Positions 25,034 to 33,359 of a stretch of 64,000 nucleotides of DNA are shown one piece after another; the first letter of the stretch is position 1, and each line of letters starts with the position of its first letter. This DNA comes from Kutzneria sp044547355 (GTDB lineage: Bacteria; Actinomycetota; Actinomycetes; Mycobacteriales; Pseudonocardiaceae). Location of the stretch: the NCBI RefSeq assembly GCF_044547355.1, contig NZ_JBIUAG010000010.1:248001-312000 (forward strand). Direction: 5' to 3'. The notes below the pieces were generated by a model that did not search any database, was not told the DNA's origin, and was given only the letters and a program-made list of their open reading frames with translations. Both the position numbers and the translations under genes were made by a program.

Positions 25034-26275
25034 ATGCCAGTGGAAAGCCTCGACACCGCAACCGACTTCGGCGATGTCGCGCTCTACGCCGACGGGCATC
25101 CCTTCGCCGTGCTCGACCGGCTCCGGGAAGCCGCGCCCGTGCACCGACTGTCCTCACCGGCACTGGGACATGACTTCTGGGGGATCTTCCGCGCCGAGCA
25201 CGCGCGCAAGGTGCTCGCCGACGACCGCACCTTCGTCTCCGGTGTGGGGGTCTTCCCGTGGAACGGCCCGCACAATCCAGATCCCTTGCGTGGCAGCATT
25301 CTCATCGCCTCCGACGGGGAGCGGCGCGCGGCGGTGCGTGGCGCCATGAAGGGTCTGTTCGCCCGCAACGCCGTGGAATCCTGGCGTGACACCATCTCGG
25401 CGACATTGACGGGGCTGCTCACGCCGCACCTGGCAGGCGCGGTGTTCGACTTCGGCGCCGAAGTCGCGTGGCCGGCCGCGATGGCGGTGATGGCTGAGCT
25501 GGTCGGACTGCCAGCGGATCAGGCGCTGCTGGTGGGTGACCAGGTGGCGGGCATTCTCGGCGACACCGACATGGCCGACGACGTCGGTCGCGACCGTGCG
25601 CAGGCCAGCGGAACCTTCGCCCACGTCGCACAACTGCTGGACGACGCGGTGACAGAACAGATCCGCGTCGGCGCCACCGGTCTGATCGCCGCGCTGGACC
25701 AGGCCCGGACCGACGGTGTGCTGTCCCGCCGAGACGTCCTGTCCAACCTGATCGGCGTCATCGTCGGCGGCACCGAAGCGCCTCGCCTGGTCCTCACCGG
25801 GGTCGCCTTCCTGCTCGCCCGCGAATCCTCCTGGTTGGACCGGTTGCGCCGGCAGCCCGCGCTGCGCGCGGGTTTCGTCGAGGAAGCGCTGCGGTGGACC
25901 GCCCCGACCACGATGGTCGGCCGTACCGTCGCCCACGACGTCGTGCTGGCCGATCGGCGGTTGCGGGCCGGTGACGTGGTCCGGGTGATGCTCGCGGCGG
26001 CGGTCCGGGATCCCCGGCTGTACCGCGATCCACACGTGTTCGACCCGGCCCGCACCGAGCGGGCGGGATTCGCCTTCGGCCATGGCCCGCACCACTGCGT
26101 CGGCGCGGCCGTGGCCAGAGCCCAGGTCACCGCGCTGCTGGAGGTCCTGCTCAGGCTGGACGTCCGGCCCACCGTCGCCGGGCCACCCGTCGCGGCGCGC
26201 TCCAACGCCTTCGCCGGATGGCTGGGCGGACCGATGACCCTGAACCGCGCCAACCGAGAGGAAGTGCCAGCATGA
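25034..26275 (+). CDS. Cytochrome P450 with an atypical I-helix
   Basis: 413 residues from ATG 25034 (GAGAGGGG just upstream; GTG 25019 is an alternative). Heme ligand Cys355 in FAFGHGPHHC, ExxR as E284-R287 in EEALRW. In the I-helix the family motif (A/G)Gx(D/E)T appears as GGTEA, so the proton-relay Thr is Ala249. P450s lacking this Thr often use substrate-assisted proton delivery or catalyse non-hydroxylating chemistry. The stop overlaps the first ACP gene (ATGA), suggesting action on an ACP-bound intermediate or on the finished product. Electrons may come from the ferredoxin/reductase pair at 20-22 kb. Confidence 0.9.
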   Translation: MPVESLDTATDFGDVALYADGHPFAVLDRLREAAPVHRLSSPALGHDFWGIFRAEHARKVLADDRTFVSGVGVFPWNGPHNPDPLRGSILIASDGERRAAVRGAMKGLFARNAVESWRDTISATLTGLLTPHLAGAVFDFGAEVAWPAAMAVMAELVGLPADQALLVGDQVAGILGDTDMADDVGRDRAQASGTFAHVAQLLDDAVTEQIRVGATGLIAALDQARTDGVLSRRDVLSNLIGVIVGGTEAPRLVLTGVAFLLARESSWLDRLRRQPALRAGFVEEALRWTAPTTMVGRTVAHDVVLADRRLRAGDVVRVMLAAAVRDPRLYRDPHVFDPARTERAGFAFGHGPHHCVGAAVARAQVTALLEVLLRLDVRPTVAGPPVAARSNAFAGWLGGPMTLNRANREEVPA

Positions 26276-26538
26276 CCACCCAGCCCATCGAGACCGCCGC
26301 CGGCATCGAGGACGAGATCGTCGAGGTGCTCTCCGAGTTGCTGCTGCTCGACGCCGACCAGATCGACCGCTCGATCTCGTTCGGCGACATCGGCGTCGAC
26401 TCCATCCTGGCCGTGGAGTTCGTCGCCGAGCTGCGGTCCCGGTTCGACATCGTCATCTCGCTGGAGACGGTGTACGAGCACGCCGACGTCCGCAACCTGG
26501 CCGTGCACATCGACCGCGTGTCGGCCGAGCGGCTGTGA
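26272..26538 (+). CDS. Acyl carrier protein 1
   Basis: 88 residues. The phosphopantetheine site is Ser44 in IGVDSILAVEF, followed by the acidic helix-II region typical of ACPs. ATGA overlap with the P450 gene and overlap with the next ACP. In beta-branching cassettes one free ACP carries the acetyl (donor) unit made by the Cys-to-Ser KS; this or the next protein should fill that role. No Trp 'flag' characteristic of acceptor ACPs is seen near the Ser. Confidence 0.88.
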   Translation: MTTQPIETAAGIEDEIVEVLSELLLLDADQIDRSISFGDIGVDSILAVEFVAELRSRFDIVISLETVYEHADVRNLAVHIDRVSAERL

Positions 26539-26801
26539 CGGCGGCGATGGGCGGCATCACGCGGGACAAGGTCCTCGCGGTCATCGAGGAGCAGCTGCTG
26601 CTCGCCGTTGTCGACGTGGCGCCGACCGCGATCGGGCCGGAGGCCGAGTTGGCGGCACTGGGCCTCGACTCCATCGACCGGATGGACCTGGTGGTCGCCA
26701 CCGTCGAGGCGCTCGGCATCGACCCGCCGCTGCACCTGTTCGGCTCGGCCCGAAGTCTCGGCGAGCTGGCGACGCTGGTGCACCAGCAGGTGACGCCATG
26801 A
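26535..26801 (+). CDS. Acyl carrier protein 2
   Basis: 88 residues from GTG 26535 (overlaps the previous stop; ATG 26547 possible). Phosphopantetheine Ser46 in LGLDSIDRMDL. The sequence is clearly different from ACP1 (its helix II reads DRMDLVVATVEALGI), which implies different partners, for example donor versus acceptor of the HCS reaction. It is immediately followed by the HCS gene (ATGA overlap). Confidence 0.88.
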   Translation: MTAAMGGITRDKVLAVIEEQLLLAVVDVAPTAIGPEAELAALGLDSIDRMDLVVATVEALGIDPPLHLFGSARSLGELATLVHQQVTP

Positions 26802-28042
26802 CCGCGGTGGTCGGCATCGAGGACCTCGGCGCCTACTTCGGTGTCGCCGTGGTCGAGGTCGCCGACGTCTTCGCCGCTCGCCGGCTCGACGCCGGCCGGA
26901 TGGCCAATCTCGGGATGGCGCGCAAGAGCGTCGCGCTGCCGTGCGAGGACATCGTGACGTACGCGGTGAACGCGGCCAGGCCGGTGCTCGACCGGCTCGG
27001 GCCCGCGGGCCGGGCAAAGATCGAGACACTGGTCGTCGCCACCGAGAGCGGTGTGGACCTGGCCAAGTCGGCCGCGGCCTTCGCGCACGCCCATCTCGAC
27101 CTGCCCAGGACCTGCCGGCTGTTCGAGGTCAAGCAGGCCTGTCACGGGGGTGTGGCCGCGCTGCAGGCCGTGGCGTCGATGTTGGCGGCCGGCGGTCGGT
27201 CCGGCGGCAAGGCCTTGGTCATCGCCGGGGACCTGCCCGTGCCGGCCCGCCACAGCTACGCCGAGCCCAGCCAGGGCGCGGGAGCGATCGCGGTCCTGCT
27301 GGGCGAACCTCGGCTGGCCCGGTGGTATCCGGTCCGGCACGGCCGGTTCAGCTTCGCGAACGAGGACTTCTGGCGTCCCGCGGTGGACGTCGACATGATC
27401 GACGTCGATCGCTCTGTGCTGTCCTATGTGGAATGCCTGCTCGGTTCCTTTCGAGATTTCGCCGAGCACGAGAACGTCGACTTCCGGACCTCGTTCGACG
27501 CGTTCGCGATGCACACCCCGTTTCCGGGCATGGTGCGGGGCGCGCACCGCACCGCCGCCCGCAAGCTCGCCGGCCTGGGCAACGCCGACGTGGTCACGGA
27601 TTTCGACCGCAGGGTGGCGGCGTCGTTGCGGGTGCCGCGGGAGGTCGGCAACATCTATTCGGGCTGCACGCTGATGGCGGTGGCCAGCTCGCTGCGCCAC
27701 CGCTCGACGAGCACCGGCCATGAGCTCGGTGTCTATTCCTACGGCGGTGGGTGCTCCTCGGAACTGCTGGCACTGACCGTGTCGGCGAACACCGACCGAG
27801 CCGCGTTCGCCGGGCCGCTGGACGATGCGCTGTCCGCGCGGGTCCCGATCGACATCGAGCGCTACGACACCATCCTCGATCAGGCCCGAGGGACGGTCCA
27901 GGGCACCGCGGCCGCCGACGCCCACATCGACACCCACGCCGACCTGATCGTCGGCGCGCAGCGGATCGGGCCGCTGCTGATGCTCGACTCCATCGCCGGC
28001 CACCGGCGGTCCTACCGCTGGTGCGACAAGGACATGACATGA
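26798..28042 (+). CDS. HMG-CoA synthase-like enzyme (HCS) for beta-branching
   Basis: 414 residues, the normal HCS length. The catalytic triad is intact: Glu83 in VVATESG, Cys115 in FEVKQACHGG, His239 in DAFAMHTPFPGM; the C-terminal YSYGGGCSSE is also conserved. HCS enzymes (PksG, CurD, MupH families) add an acetyl-ACP enolate to a beta-ketoacyl-ACP, giving a 3-hydroxy-3-methylglutaryl-type branch. All usual partners are encoded next to it: ACPs, two ECHs and a decarboxylating KS. A primary-metabolic (mevalonate) role is unlikely given this company. Confidence 0.93.
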   Translation: MTAVVGIEDLGAYFGVAVVEVADVFAARRLDAGRMANLGMARKSVALPCEDIVTYAVNAARPVLDRLGPAGRAKIETLVVATESGVDLAKSAAAFAHAHLDLPRTCRLFEVKQACHGGVAALQAVASMLAAGGRSGGKALVIAGDLPVPARHSYAEPSQGAGAIAVLLGEPRLARWYPVRHGRFSFANEDFWRPAVDVDMIDVDRSVLSYVECLLGSFRDFAEHENVDFRTSFDAFAMHTPFPGMVRGAHRTAARKLAGLGNADVVTDFDRRVAASLRVPREVGNIYSGCTLMAVASSLRHRSTSTGHELGVYSYGGGCSSELLALTVSANTDRAAFAGPLDDALSARVPIDIERYDTILDQARGTVQGTAAADAHIDTHADLIVGAQRIGPLLMLDSIAGHRRSYRWCDKDMT

Positions 28043-28785
28043 CCGTGGACGACGCCGTGCGCACGATCCGCAAGCCGGGACATCTGGTCGTGCTGCTCAA
28101 CGACGACAGGGTCGGCAACGCCCTCACGCCCGAGCTGGTCGACCGGCTGCACCGGGCCCTTGACGAGGCCGAGGCCGACCCGGCCTGCCGGGCCGTGGTG
28201 CTCACCGCCGTCGGCGAGACCTTCTGCGCCGGCAGCGCGCTGCGCAAGCTGGACGCCGAAGGCTTCGGCGCCATGGCCACCGGCCTGTGGCGGCTGTTGT
28301 GCCGGCTGGCCGGCGGCCGGCTGCCGACCGTGGCGGTGATGGAGGGGTGGGCCACGGGCGGCGGTGTCGGCCTGGCCGCGGCCTGCGACGTGGTGATCGC
28401 CTCGCCCTCGGTGACCTGCCAGCTGACCGAGGTCTACTTCGGCATGTTGCCGACGATCATCATGCCCTGGATCGCCCGCCGCGTCGGCGAGCACCGGGCG
28501 CTGCGGATGGCCATGCTGGCCGATCGGCTCACGGCCGCCGAGGCGCACCGGGTCGGCTTGATCGACGTGCTCGACGAGTCGCCGACGACTGCGTTGCGGC
28601 GGGTGTTGGCGGCCGTGCGCCGCAGCGACCGCGACACCCTCGGCGACCTGAAGGACGTGCACAGGGTGTTGTTCCCGCCGGATGAGCGCTACGGCCTGCT
28701 CGCCGAACGCACGTTCGGCGCGCGGCTGAACGATCCGAAGGTGGCCAACCGCATTCGCGCACTGGTGAAGGAGGGACTGCTGTGA
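28039..28785 (+). CDS. Enoyl-CoA hydratase-like dehydratase (ECH1) of the beta-branch cassette
   Basis: 248 residues, crotonase fold. Oxyanion-hole segments are FCAGSALRKL (~residue 60) and 'GWATGGGVGLAAACDVVIA' (~100). By position after HCS it should dehydrate the HMG-ACP-like intermediate to a 3-methylglutaconyl-ACP (PksH/CurE role). ATGA overlaps on both sides. ECH1 and ECH2 cannot be told apart by motif alone here; assignment is by gene order. Confidence 0.87.
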   Translation: MTVDDAVRTIRKPGHLVVLLNDDRVGNALTPELVDRLHRALDEAEADPACRAVVLTAVGETFCAGSALRKLDAEGFGAMATGLWRLLCRLAGGRLPTVAVMEGWATGGGVGLAAACDVVIASPSVTCQLTEVYFGMLPTIIMPWIARRVGEHRALRMAMLADRLTAAEAHRVGLIDVLDESPTTALRRVLAAVRRSDRDTLGDLKDVHRVLFPPDERYGLLAERTFGARLNDPKVANRIRALVKEGLL

Positions 28786-29561
28786 CGACACAGCCGCTGA
28801 TGTTCGGGCCGATCAGCGTCGAGTTCGACGCCCCGCTGGCCATCGTGCGATTCGGCGACCGCGAGCACGGCAACACGTTTCGGCGGGACTGGCTCGACAA
28901 CCTGTTCGCCGCGGTCGACGCCGCCGTGGCGCGGGCCGACACCAGAGTGGTGATCGCGGCCGGCCTGCCGTCGGTGTTCTGCGCCGGCGCCACCAAGGAC
29001 ACGCTGGTCGGCCTCGCCGACGGGTTGCCGCTGCCCGAGTACCGGCGCTTCGCCCGGGTGCTGGCCACCTGCCCGGTGCCGGTGGTCGCCGAGATGCAGG
29101 GCCATGCCCTCGGCGGCGGACTGGTGCTCGGCTTGTACGCCGATGTGGCGGTGCTCAGCGAACGTTCCTACTACGCGGCCAATTTCCTGCAGTACGGCGT
29201 CGCGCCCTACGTCGGCGCCACCTACGTGGTCCCGGCCCGGATGGGGGAGGCGCTGGGCACCGAGATGGTGCTGACCGCGCGGGGGTATCGAGGTGTCGAG
29301 CTGAAGCGGCGGGGTTGCGGTGTCGAGGTCGTCCCGCACGACGAGGTTCCCTCCCGCAGCCGGGAGATCGCGTCGACCATCGCGCGGGCCCCACGGCGGA
29401 GCCTCGAGCTGGTCAAGCGGGAGCTGACGGCCAAGTGCCTGGCCGCTTCGGATGCCGCGATGGACCGGGAACTGGGACCGCACATGGAATCCCGGGAGCT
29501 CGGCGATGTCGCGGACCTCGCCGAGCGTGGCTACGGCGTGCTGCGAACGGCTGCCCGATGA
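28782..29561 (+). CDS. Enoyl-CoA hydratase-like decarboxylase (ECH2) of the beta-branch cassette
   Basis: 259 residues, crotonase fold with VFCAGATKDTL and 'QGHALGGGLVLGLYADVAV'. The mid-protein 'NFLQYGVAPYVGATYVVP' resembles the substrate-binding region of PksI/CurF-type decarboxylases, which remove CO2 from methylglutaconyl-ACP to leave a beta-methyl branch (3-methylcrotonyl-like unit). Overlaps both neighbours. Regiochemistry of the product double bond cannot be predicted. Confidence 0.87.
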   Translation: MTTQPLMFGPISVEFDAPLAIVRFGDREHGNTFRRDWLDNLFAAVDAAVARADTRVVIAAGLPSVFCAGATKDTLVGLADGLPLPEYRRFARVLATCPVPVVAEMQGHALGGGLVLGLYADVAVLSERSYYAANFLQYGVAPYVGATYVVPARMGEALGTEMVLTARGYRGVELKRRGCGVEVVPHDEVPSRSREIASTIARAPRRSLELVKRELTAKCLAASDAAMDRELGPHMESRELGDVADLAERGYGVLRTAAR

Positions 29562-30742
29562 GCACCGCGACGGTGCGCGCCGCCGCGGTGCTCACGCCCA
29601 CCACCCACGACCTGGATGGCTTCGCCGGCGCGCTGTTCGCCGACAAACCGTTGGCCGAACCGCACTTCATCGATGTTCTGCACGGATCCGCGACGCGCTG
29701 TCTCGACGCTGCCGACGCCCGGCATGCGCGACGGGTCGCGGCTCGCAGCGCCACGCCGGCGCAGACCGCCGCGGTGGTGGCGTTGCGGTGCGTGCGGGAG
29801 GCCGCGTTGTCCGCGGCCGAGCTCAGCGAGTGCGCGCTGATCGTGGCTGGCAACAACCTGGCCATGCGGTATCAAGCACGCACCGTGCTCGATGACGAGT
29901 CCGGTGCTCGCCGGGTGCGCCCGACTCACGCCGTGACCCACCTGGACACCGACGTGATCGGCGTCGTCAGCGAGTTGCTGGACCTGCGAGCCGAAGGCTG
30001 GACGGTCGGCGCGGCGTCGGCCAGTGGCGCGGTCGCGGTGATTCAGGCCATGCGGCTGCTCGCCCTCGGGGCCGCGCCCCGGTGCCTGGTGGTCGCGCCG
30101 GCGGCCGAGCTGTCGGACACCGAGATCCGTGCGCTACGGGCGAGCGGCGCGCTACATCCGGAACCGGACGCGGTGTGCCGGCCGTTCGACGAGCTGCGAC
30201 AGGGATTCGTGCCACGCCCGGCCGCGGCCGCGGTGGTGCTGGAGCCCGCCGAGCAGGGCTTGGCCGTGCTCCTCGGCGCCGGCCAGCGGTTGGACGCCCG
30301 GCGCGGCGCCGCACCGGACCGATCCGGACAGGCCGCGGCCATGCGGTCCGCGCTGGCGGCCGCGGGCTTGTCGCCCGCTGACATCGGCTACGTCAACGCC
30401 CACGCCACCGGGTCCGAGGCCGGCGACCGGTCCGAGGCCGACGCTCTGGCCGAGGTGTTCGGGATCGACAGCGGTCCGCTGGTGAACTCGTCCAAGGGAC
30501 TGCTCGGCCACGCGCTGAGCGCGGCCGGGTTGGTCGAGCTGATCGCTTCGGTGGTGCAGTTGCGGCAGGGCCGGGCGCACTCGAACGCGGCGACCACCCG
30601 GCCCATGGCGGGCATCGGCGGCCGACTCATCGGCCGCGACGCGCTACCGCTGGACCGCCGGGTCGCGATGACCAACAGCTTCGGCTTCAGCGGGGTCAAC
30701 GCGGCCATCGTGCTTGCCGACGAAGGGGAGTGGCGACGATGA
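29558..30742 (+). CDS. Decarboxylating ketosynthase with Cys-to-Ser active site
   Basis: 394 residues. FabF-like fold with both active-site His present (His282 in NAHATG, His318 in KGLLGHALSAAG) but the nucleophile segment reads GAASASGAV: Ser154 stands where condensing enzymes have Cys. This is the signature of the free KS of beta-branch cassettes (PksF, CurC, MupG type), which decarboxylates malonyl-ACP to acetyl-ACP for HCS. The N-terminal ~130 residues are more divergent than in FabF. Together with the free AT coded next, it explains how the donor acetyl-ACP is made. Confidence 0.9.
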   Translation: MSTATVRAAAVLTPTTHDLDGFAGALFADKPLAEPHFIDVLHGSATRCLDAADARHARRVAARSATPAQTAAVVALRCVREAALSAAELSECALIVAGNNLAMRYQARTVLDDESGARRVRPTHAVTHLDTDVIGVVSELLDLRAEGWTVGAASASGAVAVIQAMRLLALGAAPRCLVVAPAAELSDTEIRALRASGALHPEPDAVCRPFDELRQGFVPRPAAAAVVLEPAEQGLAVLLGAGQRLDARRGAAPDRSGQAAAMRSALAAAGLSPADIGYVNAHATGSEAGDRSEADALAEVFGIDSGPLVNSSKGLLGHALSAAGLVELIASVVQLRQGRAHSNAATTRPMAGIGGRLIGRDALPLDRRVAMTNSFGFSGVNAAIVLADEGEWRR

Positions 30743-31608
30743 CGACGGCGTTTCTCTTTCCAGGACAGGGTGCGCAGCGCGCCGGCATGGGGCTGGACCT
30801 GCTCGACCGGTTCCCGGACCTCACCGCCGCCGCGTCCCAGCGCCTCGGCGAGGATGTGCGCGCCCTGTGCGCGGACGAGGCGCGTCTTGCCCTCACGCGG
30901 CATGCCCAGCCCGCCACCTACGTGGTCAGCGCGCTGGCCGCTCGCGCGGCTCAGGCCGACGGCCTGGTCATGGATCTGGCCCTCGGACACAGCCTGGGCG
31001 AGTACAACGCGCTCGAAGCGGCCGGCGCGTTCGACTTCCTCGACGGGGTCGACCTGGTCCGGCAGCGGGCGGAAATCACCGCGTCGGTCACTACCGGCGC
31101 GATGACCGCGGTGCAGGGGCTGCCGGCCGATGTGCTGCGGGCGGAACTCGTGGCCGCTGGTCTGGCCGGGGTCCAGGTGGCGAATCTCAACACGCCGGTG
31201 CAGACGGTGTTGGCCGGGCCGTCGGAGGAGATCACCGCGGCCGAGGAACTGGCCCGCCGGCTCCAGGCGATCGACATCCGACGGCTACCCATCACCGGGG
31301 CCTTCCACAGCACGCACATGCGGCTGGCCGCCACCCGGTTCGCCGCCGTGCTCGCCGACTTCCCCTTCCGCGCCCCGCGAGTGCCGGTCATCGCCAACCT
31401 GACCGCTCGCCCGCACAACGCGACCGAGATCGGCGCATCGCTCGCCGATCATCTCGTCAGTCCGGTGCGCTGGCACGAGTCGATCCTGTGGGCCGTGCGC
31501 CGCTGCCCCGACATCCGGTTCCACCAGCCCGGCCCCAGTCAGGTCCTGGTGCGAATGCTGCGGCAGATTCCCGGAGCCACGCCGGCACTGTCGGGAGCGC
31601 GGCGATGA
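30739..31608 (+). CDS. Free-standing acyltransferase (trans-AT, probably malonyl)
   Basis: 289 residues, a normal discrete AT size. FPGQGAQ at the N-terminus, nucleophile Ser85 in GHSLGEY, Arg110 near the carboxylate-binding position, His190 in GAFHSTHM. The Arg and overall pattern favour a malonyl substrate. It should load malonyl onto one or more of the three ACPs in this operon. A free AT is the hallmark of trans-AT PKS systems. ATG 30739 overlaps the previous stop; the GTG at 30730 is less likely. Confidence 0.9.
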   Translation: MTTAFLFPGQGAQRAGMGLDLLDRFPDLTAAASQRLGEDVRALCADEARLALTRHAQPATYVVSALAARAAQADGLVMDLALGHSLGEYNALEAAGAFDFLDGVDLVRQRAEITASVTTGAMTAVQGLPADVLRAELVAAGLAGVQVANLNTPVQTVLAGPSEEITAAEELARRLQAIDIRRLPITGAFHSTHMRLAATRFAAVLADFPFRAPRVPVIANLTARPHNATEIGASLADHLVSPVRWHESILWAVRRCPDIRFHQPGPSQVLVRMLRQIPGATPALSGARR

Positions 31609-33359
31609 GCCCGGCGGCGCCTGTGGCCGTCATCGGACTGTCCGCACGAGTTCCCGGCGCCGAGGACGCGGACGAGTTCTGGCGGCTGCTGGCCGCCGGC
31701 GAGCGCACCGCCCGGCCCGCGCCGCCGGCCCGGCTGCACGACTACCGCCCTGAGCTCGCCGGCGTAGCCGAGCCGGTGCTGTCCCTGATACCCGATGTCG
31801 CGGACTTCGAGCCCGGTCTGTTCGGCATCACGCCGCGGATGGCCATGTGGATGGACCCGCAGCAGCGGCTCATGCTGGAATCCGCCTGGCACGCCCTCGA
31901 ATCGGCCGGCATCGCCCCGAATTCGCTGGCCGGTCGCAACGTCGCCGTGTTCGCCTCCACGACGAGCAGCGACATGCGGGACCGGATGGCCGACCGGCAC
32001 CTCGTCGACCGGTACAGCGCGATCGGGTTGCTGTCCACCTTCGTCGCCAACCGCGTGTCCCACCAGTTCGATCTGCGCGGCCCCAGCATCACCCTGGACA
32101 CCGCGTGCGCCGGCGGCCTGACCACCGTCGCGCAGGCCGTGTCCGGACTGCGGGCCGGTGACTTCGACCTCGCGCTGGCCGGCAGTCCGAACCTCTACCT
32201 GCACGGCCACATGCAGGCCGTCATGCAGCGGTTCGGGGCACTGTCGTCCTCAGGGCAGGCACGCTGTTTCAGCGCCGACGCGGACGGCTATGTCCGGGGC
32301 GAGGGCGTTTTCTGTCTTGTGCTCAAACTCCTTGACGACGCCATCGCGGACGGAGACCCCGTGCACGCCGTCATTCGCGGCTGCGCCCTCAACCACGACG
32401 GCCGCCGCGGCACGCTGACCCGGTCGGACCCCGGTTCGCAGGTGGAGCTGATCTCACGGGCCTTGACCCAGGCCGGCCTCGATCCCGCCGACCTCGGCTG
32501 CGTCGAGGCGCACGCGGCCGGCACCGGCAAAGGAGATCCGCTGGAGGTGCGGGCCTTGCTGGACCTGCTCGACACGCGGCCCGCGGCCGCCGGTCCCGAC
32601 CGCAAGCTGTGGCTGGGCTCGATCAAGGCCAACATCGGCCACCTGGAAGGCGCGGCTGGTGCCGCCAGCCTGGCCAAGGCGGTGTTGTCCTTGCGGCACA
32701 AGGTGATTCCGTCCACACCGGGAGTGACCTCGCTGCACCCTGACATCCCGGCCGACCATCGACCGGTGGAGATCGCCACCGCCACCATGCCTTGGCCGGA
32801 CGGCCGGGTGCGGCGGATCGGTGTCACCGCGTTGGGCGTCGGCGGCGCGAACGCCCACATCGTGGTGGAGGAGGCGCCCGAACTGCCCAGTGCCACGTGG
32901 CGACGGGATGAGCGCTGGCCGGTCCCGCTCAGCACGCGCACCCGGTCCAGCCTGGCCCGTCTGGCTGGCGCGCTGGGGAACTTCGTCAGCGGTGATTTCC
33001 CGGCGGTCGTCTGGACCCTGCAAACCGGCCGTGCCGCGTTGGCCTGCCGGGTGGTCATCGCCGCCGCCGACGCCGCCGAATTCGCCGCCGCCTCGGCCGC
33101 GCTGGCGCGCGGCGAACAGCATCCCCTGGTGTTCGCGGCGGATGACCCGGACCTCTTCTCGGCCGGGCTGCCCGACGCGGATGCCGCGGCTGCCGCCAGC
33201 TGGTTGGGCGGTGCGGCTGTCGACTGGTCCGAGCTGTGGCCGGCCGACCGACGGCCGCGGCGGGTGCCGTTGGCCTCCTATCCCTTTGACCGCGTGCTGT
33301 GCTGGCCCGCCGAAGCCGGGCCGCTGCGGGACGCCGAATCACTTCGGGAGTCATCGTGA
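31605..33359 (+). CDS. Stand-alone type I ketosynthase with trans-AT-style flanking region
   Basis: 584 residues. KS domain at 1-425 with Cys168 (DTACAGG), His303 (EAHAAGTGKGDPLE) and His346 (NIGHLEGAAG). Residues ~430-584 are the KS-AT linker remnant found in trans-AT PKSs ('VVWTLQTGRAALACRVVIAA'), ending in the post-AT motif LASYPFDRVLCWP. No AT, ACP or reductive domain follows. It is thus a module-type KS cut out as a single protein that must meet its ACPs in trans. The active site differs from the usual TACSSS (here TACAGG), as in some unusual-substrate KSs. Confidence 0.88.
   Translation: MSPAAPVAVIGLSARVPGAEDADEFWRLLAAGERTARPAPPARLHDYRPELAGVAEPVLSLIPDVADFEPGLFGITPRMAMWMDPQQRLMLESAWHALESAGIAPNSLAGRNVAVFASTTSSDMRDRMADRHLVDRYSAIGLLSTFVANRVSHQFDLRGPSITLDTACAGGLTTVAQAVSGLRAGDFDLALAGSPNLYLHGHMQAVMQRFGALSSSGQARCFSADADGYVRGEGVFCLVLKLLDDAIADGDPVHAVIRGCALNHDGRRGTLTRSDPGSQVELISRALTQAGLDPADLGCVEAHAAGTGKGDPLEVRALLDLLDTRPAAAGPDRKLWLGSIKANIGHLEGAAGAASLAKAVLSLRHKVIPSTPGVTSLHPDIPADHRPVEIATATMPWPDGRVRRIGVTALGVGGANAHIVVEEAPELPSATWRRDERWPVPLSTRTRSSLARLAGALGNFVSGDFPAVVWTLQTGRAALACRVVIAAADAAEFAAASAALARGEQHPLVFAADDPDLFSAGLPDADAAAAASWLGGAAVDWSELWPADRRPRRVPLASYPFDRVLCWPAEAGPLRDAESLRESS

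Noticed and set aside
26798..28042. Mevalonate-pathway HMG-CoA synthase
   Set aside because: Flanked by ACPs, ECH pair and KS(S); no reductase or mevalonate kinases nearby, so a polyketide HCS is the better call.
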